From a virus, in IMG/VR virus record IMGVR_UViG_3300025671_000516, positions 1 to 24,345 of that record: DNA of 24,345 bases. One strand, given 5' to 3'. The first letter of the stretch is position 1. Every line of letters starts with the position of its first letter. The translations under genes were made by a program, and so were the position numbers. Below, one piece after another: positions 1 to 9,400 of the stretch. The notes beneath the pieces were generated by a model. That model did no database searches and had not been told where the DNA came from. It worked only from the letters and a program-made list of their open reading frames with translations.

Positions 1-161
1 TACTAGACGATGATGCACAAAGAGATATTACAGAGATGCGTAGCTTGTTGGAAGCTTGGCGTGACACTCGTAAGTCTATCTGGTCTACAGTAGTAAAATT
101 AGCTACCGTTGGAGTCCTGACGTTTATTGCAGGTGCGGTATGGATGACGATGGGTAAGTAA
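1..161 (+). CDS. C-terminal end of a small membrane-anchored phage protein (5' partial)
   Basis: Reading from base 3, the last 52 codons of a gene enter the window and end with TAA at 159-161. The visible part begins with a charged helical stretch (DITEMRSLLEAWRDTRKS), followed by one hydrophobic segment (VVKLATVGVLTFIAGAVW) and a short polar tail. A charged helix followed by a single C-terminal membrane span is common among small phage proteins of the holin or XhlA-like type, but no family can be assigned from the fragment. It lies 12 bases before the large virion gene and is probably in the same transcript. The reading frame and stop are certain. The function as a lysis accessory or membrane-attached virion component is a guess. 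Confidence 0.6.
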   Translation, partial: LDDDAQRDITEMRSLLEAWRDTRKSIWSTVVKLATVGVLTFIAGAVWMTMGK

Positions 162-173
162 AGGTAAAGTAGA

Positions 174-3100
174 ATGGCAACATACAGTAACGAAGAAATT
201 GCAGCAGCAGCACAGAGTGGTAACTGGGATCTAGTTGCAAGCATGACTGCTGCAAACAGTGGTCAAGAAACTGGTAGTATGAGTCAGGCAGAAATTGACC
301 AATTTGAAGCTGATGTTGCAGCTGGGCAACAAACTGCTGCAGATCTTGAAGCTGCAAGTGCTCAAGATGCACTTCAAAACTCTATAAGTTCTAATGCTAG
401 TCTTTCAGACATTCAAGCTCTAGCAGACCTAGTTTTTCTTGCTCAAAATACAGGTGTTTCGACTGCTAAGATGAATGCTGCTTATGAAGCAGTTGGACTT
501 GATCCCAACGATAATTTTGCTTTTGTAGAAGCTAATGAAATACTTCGTGGTGCTGGGTACAATCCAGGTACAAATGAAGGTTTCTATGGTAATAATACGG
601 CAAATGATGTTTCTGCACAAATTTTGTATGAACGTTGGCAAGATGCACCTACTGAAGATGATCTCATTGAAGCTGGTCTAGATCCTGATAGCTATGTTGT
701 TGTCAATAATAACGTTGCTAACCAGACCTATCTTCAAAATAAACTAGCTGAACTTGGTGTAGATGCTTCCTCTACAAATGCTAGCCTTCAAAATTTAACC
801 GAAGGTCAGACTATTGAGCAAAATAGGATTGATTTTGATAATAGATTAGCAGGTACTAGCAACACTTTCTGGAGTCAGTTTGAATCTCCTTCAGAAGCTT
901 CTTTGGATATGCTTGAGTGGGATCTTATTAAGAAGAAAATAAAAAACACAGGTACAGGTACTGGAACTGTTACAGGTTTAACAGGTACTGGTACTACAAC
1001 TGGTAGTGGTGGTATTACTGAAGGTTATACAGCAAGTCAAGATGCTTTAGGTATTCCAGACTCTGCAGTCTTACCCACATTTACTAACGGTGTATCTCAG
1101 GTAAGTGATGGTGCATCTGGTACATACACAGTACCAGCACAAACATTTGAGCAAAATGTTAGAGATCAGGTTTCAGATTTACAAAATAGAGCAGCTCAAC
1201 AAAACTTTACCTCTCCTCAAACTATAGCAGAAAAACAAGCTGCTGGTGAAGATATTGCTTCGTATGCTATTTCTCAAAAACTATACCGTAATCCCAATAC
1301 TGGGCATCAACTTTTTATTCCTTTCCAAGGTGATCAGCCACTACAAGCAATTCCTGCAGGTTATTACGAAGTAAACCAACAGACAGGTACTATGGGTACT
1401 GGAGTATTTAATCCAATTACAGCTGGAGGTAATACTGCTACAGGTGCTAACTCTGGTGGATACATTCAAGGGTTTAACGAGGCGTCTATACCAAACCCCA
1501 ATCCTATTGACCCAAGTCAAATCTACGGTAATGTAAGTTTTCAAGATCCAGTTACTGGTCAAGTAGTTACACAAACTGCTGCAGAGTACATGCAGTCTCT
1601 GGCAAACAAACAAGCTCAAGCTACTTTTAACCCTGCCACCTCTGTGTCAATGTCTGGTGTATCTACTATGGCTGAGTTGGGTTACGAGTATAATGAAGAC
1701 GGTACAATTAAGTTAGACCCTGCTACTGGACAACCAATAGTAAAAGAACTAATGCCTGGAACTGTTATAGAGTCTACTGCAGGTCAAGCACAAGCACTAG
1801 CTCCTGTTATTGGTAAAAGACAAGCTATGGATGCTGAAGGCAACCTTATGTTTGATACTGCAGGGCAACCTATTATGGTTGGTGCTGATCCTGCACAGGT
1901 TAGCCAAGTAGTTCAAGCTAAAGGTCCAGGTACTCCTGCAATTTACGATGAAGCAGGTAACCTTGTATCTGCAGCAGTAGATATTCCTGGAGCAGCTCAA
2001 GTAGGTTTAACTACAGCAGCACCTGGAATAGCCACACAGCTTGAAGGTGGTACAACAACAAACTACCAAGGTATGGCTGATGCAGTTCCTGGGGCAACTT
2101 GGGATGTAGTAAGTGGTACATTCACACTAAACGGCATTCAATACACACCCGATCAATTTGTACAAGCTAACAACCTAAATGTTGGTGATTTTATGACCAC
2201 TACTGGTGGTCTGCAAGCTGCTCAGATGGTTGGTGGTCCTTCTCAAACTATTACAGGTCAAACAGCAGATACTACCTCTGTATCAGGATTAACAAGTGCT
2301 ACTGGTGAATCTATAGATATCACGGGTGCTCCTACTCGTACTTTACAAACAGGTCCAAACGGAGAACTAATCACTGGTACTGGTGTAGACCAAGCTGCAG
2401 TACAAGCAGCCTTTGGTGCTGGTGAAGTACAGGCAGCATCTGTACAAGACGAACTAGCAGGTCTTATGGCTCAGTTTGAAGGTGGTGAAACACCAGCATG
2501 GGCTGCAGGAGCTATGAGAAATGCTACTGCACAACTTGCAGCTAGAGGTCTTGGTGCTTCGTCTCTTGCAGGTCAAGCAGTTATCCAAGCTGCTATGGAA
2601 GCTGCTCTACCTATTGCTCAGATTGATGCTGGTAACAAACAGCAAATGGCTTTGTTTAAAGCAGAGCAAAGAGCTAAGTTCTTAGGTATGGAGTTTGATC
2701 AAGCTTTCCAAGCTAAGGTTATGAATGCAGCCAGAGTGTCTGAGATTGCCAACATGAACTTTAGTGCAGAACAGCAGATTGCTCTTGAAAACTCTCGTGC
2801 TGCTAACACGATGGAGTTAAACAACTTAAGCAATAAGCAAGCTTTGATTATGGCTGAAGCTGCTGCATTGTCGCAGTTAGATATGGCTAGCTTGTCTAAC
2901 TTACAACAAGCACAAGTACAAAATGCTCAGAACTTCTTGCAGATTGACCTGGCTAACCTTAGCAACTCTCAGTCTACAGCATTGTTTAAGGCACAACAGG
3001 TTACTAATGCAATGCTTAGTGATACAGCTCAAGCAAATGCCTCTGCACAGTTTAATGCTACAAGTCAAAACCAAACTAATCAGTTCTTCTCAAACCTTGC

Positions 3101-3581
3101 AGCTCAAGTATCACAGTTTAATGCAGCACAACAGAATGCTATCAACCAGTTCAATGCTGAAGAAGTTAATGCAATTCTTGAGTTTAACTCTGCACTGCAA
3201 AACCAACGTGAGATGTTTAATGCTCAGAACTATCTTGTTGTAGCTCAGGCTAATGCTCAGTGGAGACAGAACATCAACACTGCAAACACAGAAGCACAAA
3301 ACGTTGCTAACTTAACATATGCTAAAGAAGTAAACGGGCTTACTCAGAAAGCTCTAGATGACTATTGGCAAAAAGAACGTGATATTATGTCGTATGCCTT
3401 TGCTCAGTCTGAGGGTGCTGCTGATAGAGCACTTAAGATTATGCTAGGTGAAATGGATCTAGATGCACTAAGAACTAAACTAGACTTTGCTGAAGATAAT
3501 GCTAAAGCTGAGTTCTGGTCAGATCTAATCTTTGGTGACATGAGCTTTAGTGACGTATTTAAACTTCCAAAGGTAGGATAA
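174..3581 (+). CDS. Giant Ala/Gln/Asn-rich virion protein with a hendecad-repeat stalk (putative internal/ejection protein)
   Basis: The protein has 1135 residues and no recognised enzymatic motif. The N-terminal ~250 residues are acidic and Ala/Asn/Gln-rich. A low-complexity Gly/Thr linker follows at about residues 258-285. The middle (to ~800) is rich in Gly, Thr, Gln and Pro. Residues 816-1057 form 22 consecutive 11-residue units with no insertion or deletion, typified by QFNAAQQNAIN and QFNAEEVNAIL. This predicts a long right-handed (hendecad) coiled coil, which may continue to ~1112. The start at ATG 174 has a weak AAGG upstream at 161-164. It is the first complete gene of the late block, and the next gene starts 1 base after its stop. 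Size, composition and neighbours suggest an internal core or DNA-ejection protein of a podovirus-like virion. A fibre or tail-needle protein is the main alternative. Family identity was not recognised. Confidence 0.75.
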   Translation: MATYSNEEIAAAAQSGNWDLVASMTAANSGQETGSMSQAEIDQFEADVAAGQQTAADLEAASAQDALQNSISSNASLSDIQALADLVFLAQNTGVSTAKMNAAYEAVGLDPNDNFAFVEANEILRGAGYNPGTNEGFYGNNTANDVSAQILYERWQDAPTEDDLIEAGLDPDSYVVVNNNVANQTYLQNKLAELGVDASSTNASLQNLTEGQTIEQNRIDFDNRLAGTSNTFWSQFESPSEASLDMLEWDLIKKKIKNTGTGTGTVTGLTGTGTTTGSGGITEGYTASQDALGIPDSAVLPTFTNGVSQVSDGASGTYTVPAQTFEQNVRDQVSDLQNRAAQQNFTSPQTIAEKQAAGEDIASYAISQKLYRNPNTGHQLFIPFQGDQPLQAIPAGYYEVNQQTGTMGTGVFNPITAGGNTATGANSGGYIQGFNEASIPNPNPIDPSQIYGNVSFQDPVTGQVVTQTAAEYMQSLANKQAQATFNPATSVSMSGVSTMAELGYEYNEDGTIKLDPATGQPIVKELMPGTVIESTAGQAQALAPVIGKRQAMDAEGNLMFDTAGQPIMVGADPAQVSQVVQAKGPGTPAIYDEAGNLVSAAVDIPGAAQVGLTTAAPGIATQLEGGTTTNYQGMADAVPGATWDVVSGTFTLNGIQYTPDQFVQANNLNVGDFMTTTGGLQAAQMVGGPSQTITGQTADTTSVSGLTSATGESIDITGAPTRTLQTGPNGELITGTGVDQAAVQAAFGAGEVQAASVQDELAGLMAQFEGGETPAWAAGAMRNATAQLAARGLGASSLAGQAVIQAAMEAALPIAQIDAGNKQQMALFKAEQRAKFLGMEFDQAFQAKVMNAARVSEIANMNFSAEQQIALENSRAANTMELNNLSNKQALIMAEAAALSQLDMASLSNLQQAQVQNAQNFLQIDLANLSNSQSTALFKAQQVTNAMLSDTAQANASAQFNATSQNQTNQFFSNLAAQVSQFNAAQQNAINQFNAEEVNAILEFNSALQNQREMFNAQNYLVVAQANAQWRQNINTANTEAQNVANLTYAKEVNGLTQKALDDYWQKERDIMSYAFAQSEGAADRALKIMLGEMDLDALRTKLDFAEDNAKAEFWSDLIFGDMSFSDVFKLPKVG
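2619..3344 (+). repeat. 22 tandem hendecad (11-residue) protein repeats
   Basis: This stretch of the 1135-aa protein divides cleanly into 22 units of 33 bases. Unit 1 is QIDAGNKQQMA (residue 816) and unit 22 is LTYAKEVNGLT (residue 1047), and the register never slips. Position 1 or 2 is usually hydrophobic (L, M, F or V), and units 13-18 begin with [QEM]F[NF]. Units 2 and 12, which start LFKAEQ and LFKAQQ, are exactly ten units apart. The DNA itself has diverged, so this is an old protein-level repeat and not a recent tandem duplication. Confidence 0.8.
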
Positions 3582-3582
3582 G

Positions 3583-4428
3583 ATGAGTAAAGCACCCTAT
3601 TTAGCATATTTAAAAAACCTCAGAGAAGCTCCTGACAAAAGAGCAGCAATGGCAACTTCACCTACAAAAGGTCTTGGAGGTCAGAGGTTAGCTAAAGCTG
3701 ACTTAGCTGTGTATGAAGATGGCCCAGAAGAAATTCTAGCTCAATTAGCTAGGGATATTAAAATGCCTGAAGAAACAAAGATGAAACTCTTTGAAAGTCA
3801 AAGGTCTAATAGGGCACTTACTACTGATGATGGTACTCCTATTACTCTTGACGAAGCAAATGCTATGATGGAAGAGTATGAGGAAAAACCTACACCGCCT
3901 TCTGGTGGCTTGATGTCTCCTGCAGCAGAGGATACACCCCCTTCTGTAGACTCTAAAGATCCTGTACTTGAACCATTTCAAAACACTATCTCTATTCTAA
4001 AAGATGATGCAGAGTTTATGACTCAGCTAAGTAGTATGACTGAGAAATACCCAGGACTTACAGAACGTGAGATCTTCATGGTTGCTGCCAAGGAAAGTGG
4101 TGTAGGAACTAATATGGGTAAAGCAGGTAATATGTTTCAGATATTAGGTACTCCTGCAGAAGAAGCTGGTATAGACTTGAAAAAACTTAATGCATCTGAT
4201 AACATGACGGACCACTTAAAAGCTTTGGAGAAGTACTTAGATCGTTGGGGCTACGATGGTGAAGCACCCCTAGGTCTTGTAATTGCTGCACCTGGGTATA
4301 GAAATGCTTCTCCAGATACTGTTGTTTATGAGGCAGGTAGTAAAGAAGCAAAAGCAAATCCAGGTTGGCTAGACTCAAGTGGTAATGCTACTGTGGCAAG
4401 TATAACAAAATTTTATAGGGGCCAATAA
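3583..4428 (+). CDS. Virion-associated lytic transglycosylase-like protein (SLT-type domain, divergent)
   Basis: This 281-residue protein probably cuts peptidoglycan during DNA entry. The N-terminal ~95 residues are polar. A Pro/Ser/Asp linker containing GGLMSPAAEDTPPS follows at about 104-120. The C-terminal ~140 residues resemble a lysozyme-like/SLT domain: AAKESGVG places a candidate catalytic Glu at residue 171, GNMFQI (Gln186) matches the usual G-x-M-Q motif, and LVIAAPGYRNASP resembles the A-A-Y-N-A-G-P motif of Slt proteins in altered form. ATG 3583 is chosen because it lies 1 base after the previous stop, with AGG-rich sequence upstream. T7 carries its transglycosylase on gp16, whereas here it is a separate gene within the same module. 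The assignment rests on short motifs only. It could also be an inactive structural relative. Confidence 0.6.
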   Translation: MSKAPYLAYLKNLREAPDKRAAMATSPTKGLGGQRLAKADLAVYEDGPEEILAQLARDIKMPEETKMKLFESQRSNRALTTDDGTPITLDEANAMMEEYEEKPTPPSGGLMSPAAEDTPPSVDSKDPVLEPFQNTISILKDDAEFMTQLSSMTEKYPGLTEREIFMVAAKESGVGTNMGKAGNMFQILGTPAEEAGIDLKKLNASDNMTDHLKALEKYLDRWGYDGEAPLGLVIAAPGYRNASPDTVVYEAGSKEAKANPGWLDSSGNATVASITKFYRGQ

Positions 4429-4430
4429 AA

Positions 4431-5009
4431 ATGATTTTTGATAGACCACAACCAGGGTTTTCATTAACTCAAGAACCAAAAGGTGCACCTTTCGAAAACC
4501 CTCCAGAGATTGTAGATCCAGAAGAGGCAGCAAAGTTTCATTTAGATAACATGAACAATGCCAATGCTTTTGAAGATATTGCACACTTTCTGGAATCAGG
4601 TTTAGATATTCCTACACTTGTGCAAGGCATTCTTCGTAGTGCTGTATTTCAAGGTGTACACAGCATTGATGTTAGCCTTATCATTGCACCTATTTTACAT
4701 GAGTTTATTAAAGATGTAGCAGAAGCAACTGGTACAGACTATGATGAAGGTATCAGTGATGCAGAAGAAAGAGCTGTCATTCGTTATCAACGTAATGTAG
4801 CTCGTTCAGAAAAGATGCTTAAAAAGCTGGGCATAAATGCTGAAGAAACTATGTCTGGTGAAGAAAAACCAGATAGCATGGAAGACCAGATGGAAGCTAT
4901 GATAGTAGCTGACGAAGAAGAAAAGCCTATGGAAGAAACTCCTATGGAGGAGCCTACAGAGGCACCAATGGAAGAACCAAAGGGTTTGATGTCTAGGAGT
5001 GTAATGTAA
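4431..5009 (+). CDS. Small virion-module protein with acidic PMEE-repeat tail, function unknown
   Basis: This 192-aa protein was not recognised. Residues ~30-130 are predicted mostly helical, with amphipathic segments (AFEDIAHFLESGLDIPTLVQ, SLIIAPILHEFIKDVAEATG). The C-terminal third is acidic, contains three PMEE units within about 20 residues (4928-4977) and ends KGLMSRSVM. The same GLMS tetrapeptide sits in the linker of the preceding protein. The gene starts 2 bases after the previous stop, and its TAA overlaps the next ATG by one base (TAATG), which suggests coupled translation and equimolar products. Context argues for a minor virion or assembly protein. The disordered acidic tail could be an assembly or scaffold-like handle, but this is inference. 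Confidence 0.7.
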   Translation: MIFDRPQPGFSLTQEPKGAPFENPPEIVDPEEAAKFHLDNMNNANAFEDIAHFLESGLDIPTLVQGILRSAVFQGVHSIDVSLIIAPILHEFIKDVAEATGTDYDEGISDAEERAVIRYQRNVARSEKMLKKLGINAEETMSGEEKPDSMEDQMEAMIVADEEEKPMEETPMEEPTEAPMEEPKGLMSRSVM

Positions 5010-6445
5010 TGTTTGTAGGTTTAGTCAACAGAGAAAGACGAATTAGAGCTAGAAGAGAGGCACTTGAAGATCAGGAAGCTGCTAAAAAGACATGGCTAGA
5101 ACAGTTTAAGTTGAAGAACGAAACTGAGATGGAGAACTGGCAAACTCAGAATGAGATCACTAATCGTCAACAAATTGAACAAGAAGACCGTGCTGCTAAA
5201 AGAGCTGCTATAGCAACTGCAGAAGATCGAGCATTCCAACTGGATTTAAGAAAGCTAGATCAAAATTGGTGGAAAGAGCAGCAGAAAATTTTAAATGAAA
5301 ATGCAAAGCAAACAGCCATTGACGATCATAATAGACTAGTAGCTTGGGACAATGATAAGTTTGAACGTAATAGAAAAGCTGCCCTTGTAGATCTAAAAGA
5401 AGAGCTTGGACTTAGAACGGAAGCTGTTAACAGTCAGTTTGACTATCAGTTTGGAGTTAAAACTGAAACAGCTAGAAAAGTTGCTATTGCTGAACATGCA
5501 AATGAAATGCAAAAAATCTTATTTGAAAGAGTCATGGATGGTAAAGTTATCGGTGCAGACTTTACTACTGCTGTTGGTGGTACTACCGACCCTACAGCTC
5601 AGATTGCTCAGTACTCTGCAGCTATCACTGCTCTAGGTGTATCTAAAGATAACCCCGTACTGGCTAAACTTGCAGGTCTAAACAACCCTGCAGTTATGAA
5701 GTCTACGTTTGATACACTACAAAAGTACCACACACAAATTGTAGAATCTGGTCAAACAGGTCCAGCAGCTCTTGAGACATTTATGGAAGGTGCTAACGAG
5801 TACCTAGGTAACATACAGATTACACCTGCAGATCTTGCTAAACCTGATGCAATTATTAAGCAGATGGAAACTATTCTAGGTAAGCCATTGGATGCTTTAA
5901 CTAAGTCTATTATCAAGAGTATGCCACAATCAGGTACTGCCATTGCAGTGACAGAACCTACACTTGTTGAACCACTAGATGTGTCTAAACTTGGTGAATG
6001 GAAAGAAGTAATTACTGAGAATGCAGTTGCAAGAGCTAGAAGTGAAAAGACTGCATTGAGCAAAGCTAAAACTTCTGCACTTGAGATGTCTAAAAATGGT
6101 AATGCTGAACAGCAAGCTACTGCTTCTGCATTACTAGACTGGATAGGTAAACGGGATCTAGAAGTTTCAGAGGCTTTAGACTCCGTTAAAAACAAAGACT
6201 ACTACGGAGTGGTCAGCCTGTATGGTAATAGTGTGATTGAAGAAGCTAAAGCATCACAGCCTAAGCTTGAGTCTGCAATACTGCCAGACTATATGAGAGA
6301 AGCTAAGGATGCTGCACCTGTTGTCGTACCTAACACACAAATGCTTAGAATGCTAATTGAGTATGGAATCATCAAAAAAGGTGACATGGTAACTTATACC
6401 AGACCTGATGGAAAAACTGTGACAGGTCCATACAAAGGAGAATAA
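5009..6445 (+). CDS. Coiled-coil internal virion protein (putative)
   Basis: This 478-aa protein has no recognised family. Residues 1 to ~175 are highly charged, with dense Arg/Lys/Glu/Gln heptad-like sequence (for example RERRIRARREALEDQEAAKK), predicting a long helical coiled coil. Residues ~180-330 are less charged, and ~330-440 are helical again. There is no signal peptide or membrane segment. The start is fixed by AGGAG at 4995-4999, nine bases before ATG 5009, and by the TAATG overlap with the upstream gene. It lies between the PMEE-tail protein and the 1251-aa protein. In T7-like phages, proteins of this size and character in this position (gp15-like) are internal core components. That equivalence is inferred from position and composition only. 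Confidence 0.7.
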   Translation: MFVGLVNRERRIRARREALEDQEAAKKTWLEQFKLKNETEMENWQTQNEITNRQQIEQEDRAAKRAAIATAEDRAFQLDLRKLDQNWWKEQQKILNENAKQTAIDDHNRLVAWDNDKFERNRKAALVDLKEELGLRTEAVNSQFDYQFGVKTETARKVAIAEHANEMQKILFERVMDGKVIGADFTTAVGGTTDPTAQIAQYSAAITALGVSKDNPVLAKLAGLNNPAVMKSTFDTLQKYHTQIVESGQTGPAALETFMEGANEYLGNIQITPADLAKPDAIIKQMETILGKPLDALTKSIIKSMPQSGTAIAVTEPTLVEPLDVSKLGEWKEVITENAVARARSEKTALSKAKTSALEMSKNGNAEQQATASALLDWIGKRDLEVSEALDSVKNKDYYGVVSLYGNSVIEEAKASQPKLESAILPDYMREAKDAAPVVVPNTQMLRMLIEYGIIKKGDMVTYTRPDGKTVTGPYKGE

Positions 6446-6446
6446 T

Positions 6447-9400
6447 ATGGCAGACGGATTTACTCTAAGTGACTTAGAGGAAGATGTTGTTGCTCCTTCT
6501 GTAGAGCCTGTTGTACCGACACCAGAGCCAGAAGAAGAAAGCACTGGATTTAGTTTAAGTGATCTAGGCACTGAGTTAGAGATACCTCAAACGACAACAG
6601 AACAAGTCCAAGACTTAACTTCCCCCTTTTCATTATCTGATCTTGAAGCACCAACTAGTTTTACACTAGAGGGTGAAGATCGTTTTATCAATGTCTACGA
6701 TGCTTTCGAGAAGTATGACAATCAGCCCCTTACCAAGGAACAGGTACTAGCTGACCCAGACCTTATGGAGATTGTCTACCAATCTCTTGAGGCAAGATTC
6801 CCAGAAACAAAAGCTTTAGGTAAGTTAGCTAAAACCACCACTGGTCTAGCAGGTGGTGCTACAGGCGGTTCTGCACTTATGAACCGTAACTATAGAGCTA
6901 TGGACAAAGAAAAAGCATTTGAGATCTATCAAAACTACATGAGATCTTTTGATGCTGCTCAGTCTGTAACTGTGGCAAATGAGATCGGCTACACTATGGG
7001 TGTAGATGACGAAACCAAAAGGCGTCTTGCTGGTGGCTATCTACTCTTTAATCAGATGGATAATATCTTTACTGGCGAAGGTAGCTGGGGTGAGATGTTT
7101 GACGGTATCAGAGACTACACTGTGGCTACTGTATGGGATCCTACAACACTACTGTCGTTTGGTGCAGGTAAAGCACTAGGCTGGGCTGGTACAAAAGCTA
7201 CTGGTAAGTCACTACAAAAGATGATGACTGCTGCTTATGCAGATGCTATATCTAAAGGTGCCACAAAGAAAGCTGCTACCATTGCTGTAGGTAATGCTGT
7301 TGCTAAGGCAATGCCAATGGCTACAGTAGATGCTGCACTAGCCTTTGGTCAAGACCTGGGTAGACAGATGCAGTTGATTGATGTAGGTGCACAGGAGAAG
7401 TACAGCAAAGCTGAGGGTGCTCTTACTGCAGCAGGGTCTATTATATTCCCTGCACTTGCAGGTGGATCTGCATTATTTAAAGAAGCTCGTAAGTCTGGCT
7501 TTGCTGAAAACACAATCCTGTCGTATAAGAACATCGACAGTATGATCAAGAAATACGGTGCAGATGAAGCTTGGGAAAAACTTGGGCAAGCACTTGATAA
7601 GAACGGTTTGTTCCAATCTCTTGATGAACAGTTTGGTACACTGTCTGCCAGAGGTAAAATAAACTTCTTACCTTGGGAACAAGCTAAAGATGAAGCTGAT
7701 AGGTTGATTGCTGCAAAAGGTAAAAAGAGAAGAGACCTTGCAGCTAACAATGCATTCTTCAAGTTCTTCTGGTTTGGTGATCCAGACAATGGAGTTAAAG
7801 GTTACTTTGAAGCATTGAATGATGCTGGCTTTGTAATGCATCCAGAGATACTTAAGAAGTACAAGACAACTGGTGCTTTCTCCAGAACTATTCGTTTTAT
7901 CAACCCATCTAAATTAGATAAACTAGTTAAGAACTGGGAAAATGAAACAGGTTACGTACTTGATGGTGTACGTACAGATAAGGGTAAAGTATCCCCTGCC
8001 CTAATGGAAGCTGTTATGAAAAACAGCATGAGCTTGTCAGGTGAAAACCTGTGGATTGCATCTGAGCTATCTAGGTTACAAAAGGCAGGTGTTAGTAACA
8101 AGGATATGCTTGAGTTGTACAAGAGGGTACAACCTTCTGAAGGTCCGAAGCACAATCAAGCTGCTTTGTCTATGTACAAACGATTAATTACTTCTCACCT
8201 ATCTACAACTGGTGCAAACCTTCAAGGTTTTAAGACACTTGTCTCACTAAATACTGCTGCAGACTTTGTAACTGGTGCCATTGACCTTACTCGTGGTGCT
8301 ATTATGAAAGGTCTGGGTAACGAAGAGGCGGCTGTGAAGTTTTATAACAGAGCCTATGGTGAGTGGGGTGGTATGATTCGTAGAATGGCGGATGGAGTAT
8401 CTCCAGATATACCTATTGAATATGCTGATGCTGTTCTTGATATGAATCCTCAGATAGCTGAAAAATTATTTAGAGATGTTGCAGGTGATGGTGGTGTCAA
8501 TGACTCTTTAGCCATGTTTAATATCGACAAAAGTAATAAGATATGGGCAGCAGCTGATGCTTACACCAAGGGTGTACAAACTTTAACACTAGCCAGACTT
8601 CAAGACAATCTTACTAAACGTTTTGCTTTTGGTACAAATCTTAATCAGGGGATTATGAAAAAGTATGGAATAACTCCCGAAGAATTTTTCTCTGACCCTG
8701 ATGTAGAATTTAAAATGGCTACAGCAGAGTTCCGTTTAATTATGGAGCAAGCTGCTCAACGTACTATGAGAGAAACAGCTTCTGTAAACTGGTCTACTCT
8801 ACCTGCTACAAACTTTATGAGAAAGTCTGCAAGGTATATTGAAACAATTACTAACCGTTCCATTGGTGGTTATGTTGTACCATTTGGTAGCTTCTTAAAC
8901 ACAACTGTTGCAACAGCAGGTGATCTAAGTGGTGTAAACTATTTTAGATATGTAGGAGCTAAAACTATTGGTAAGCAAATAGACCCTGTAACAGAAGATG
9001 GTGCAGAACTATTTGCAAAGATGGTTGTAGGTTGGGGTGCAGTTAGTTACGGTGTTGGGGGTCAAATAGGCTTCGAAGCTGACACAAATGACAATGCTAT
9101 TGAGAGAATACAAAGTGGTCTGACTTGGAAGCAAGATAGAATGCCTGACGGTACAGTAAGAAACCGTGAGTTTGAATGGCCGATGTCTCTTATCAGAGCT
9201 ACTAGTCAAGCTATTGGACATGGTATGCTTGAAACTGGTGAAATGGATATGGCCAAAGTTGGACAACGGTTGTTGACTGATAGTGATTTCCGTAAAAAAT
9301 TTATGGGAGCCATTCCAGAAGATCTTTGGGTTGACCTCACTGTACAAGTAGGTCCAGGACAAGCATTACGTGATCTTGATGATCTAGGCAACTCAATGAA

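Noticed and set aside
429-2000. Several antisense open frames inside the 1135-aa gene
   Set aside because: They have no ribosome binding sites, odd composition and no conserved features. They are shadows of a low-complexity gene.
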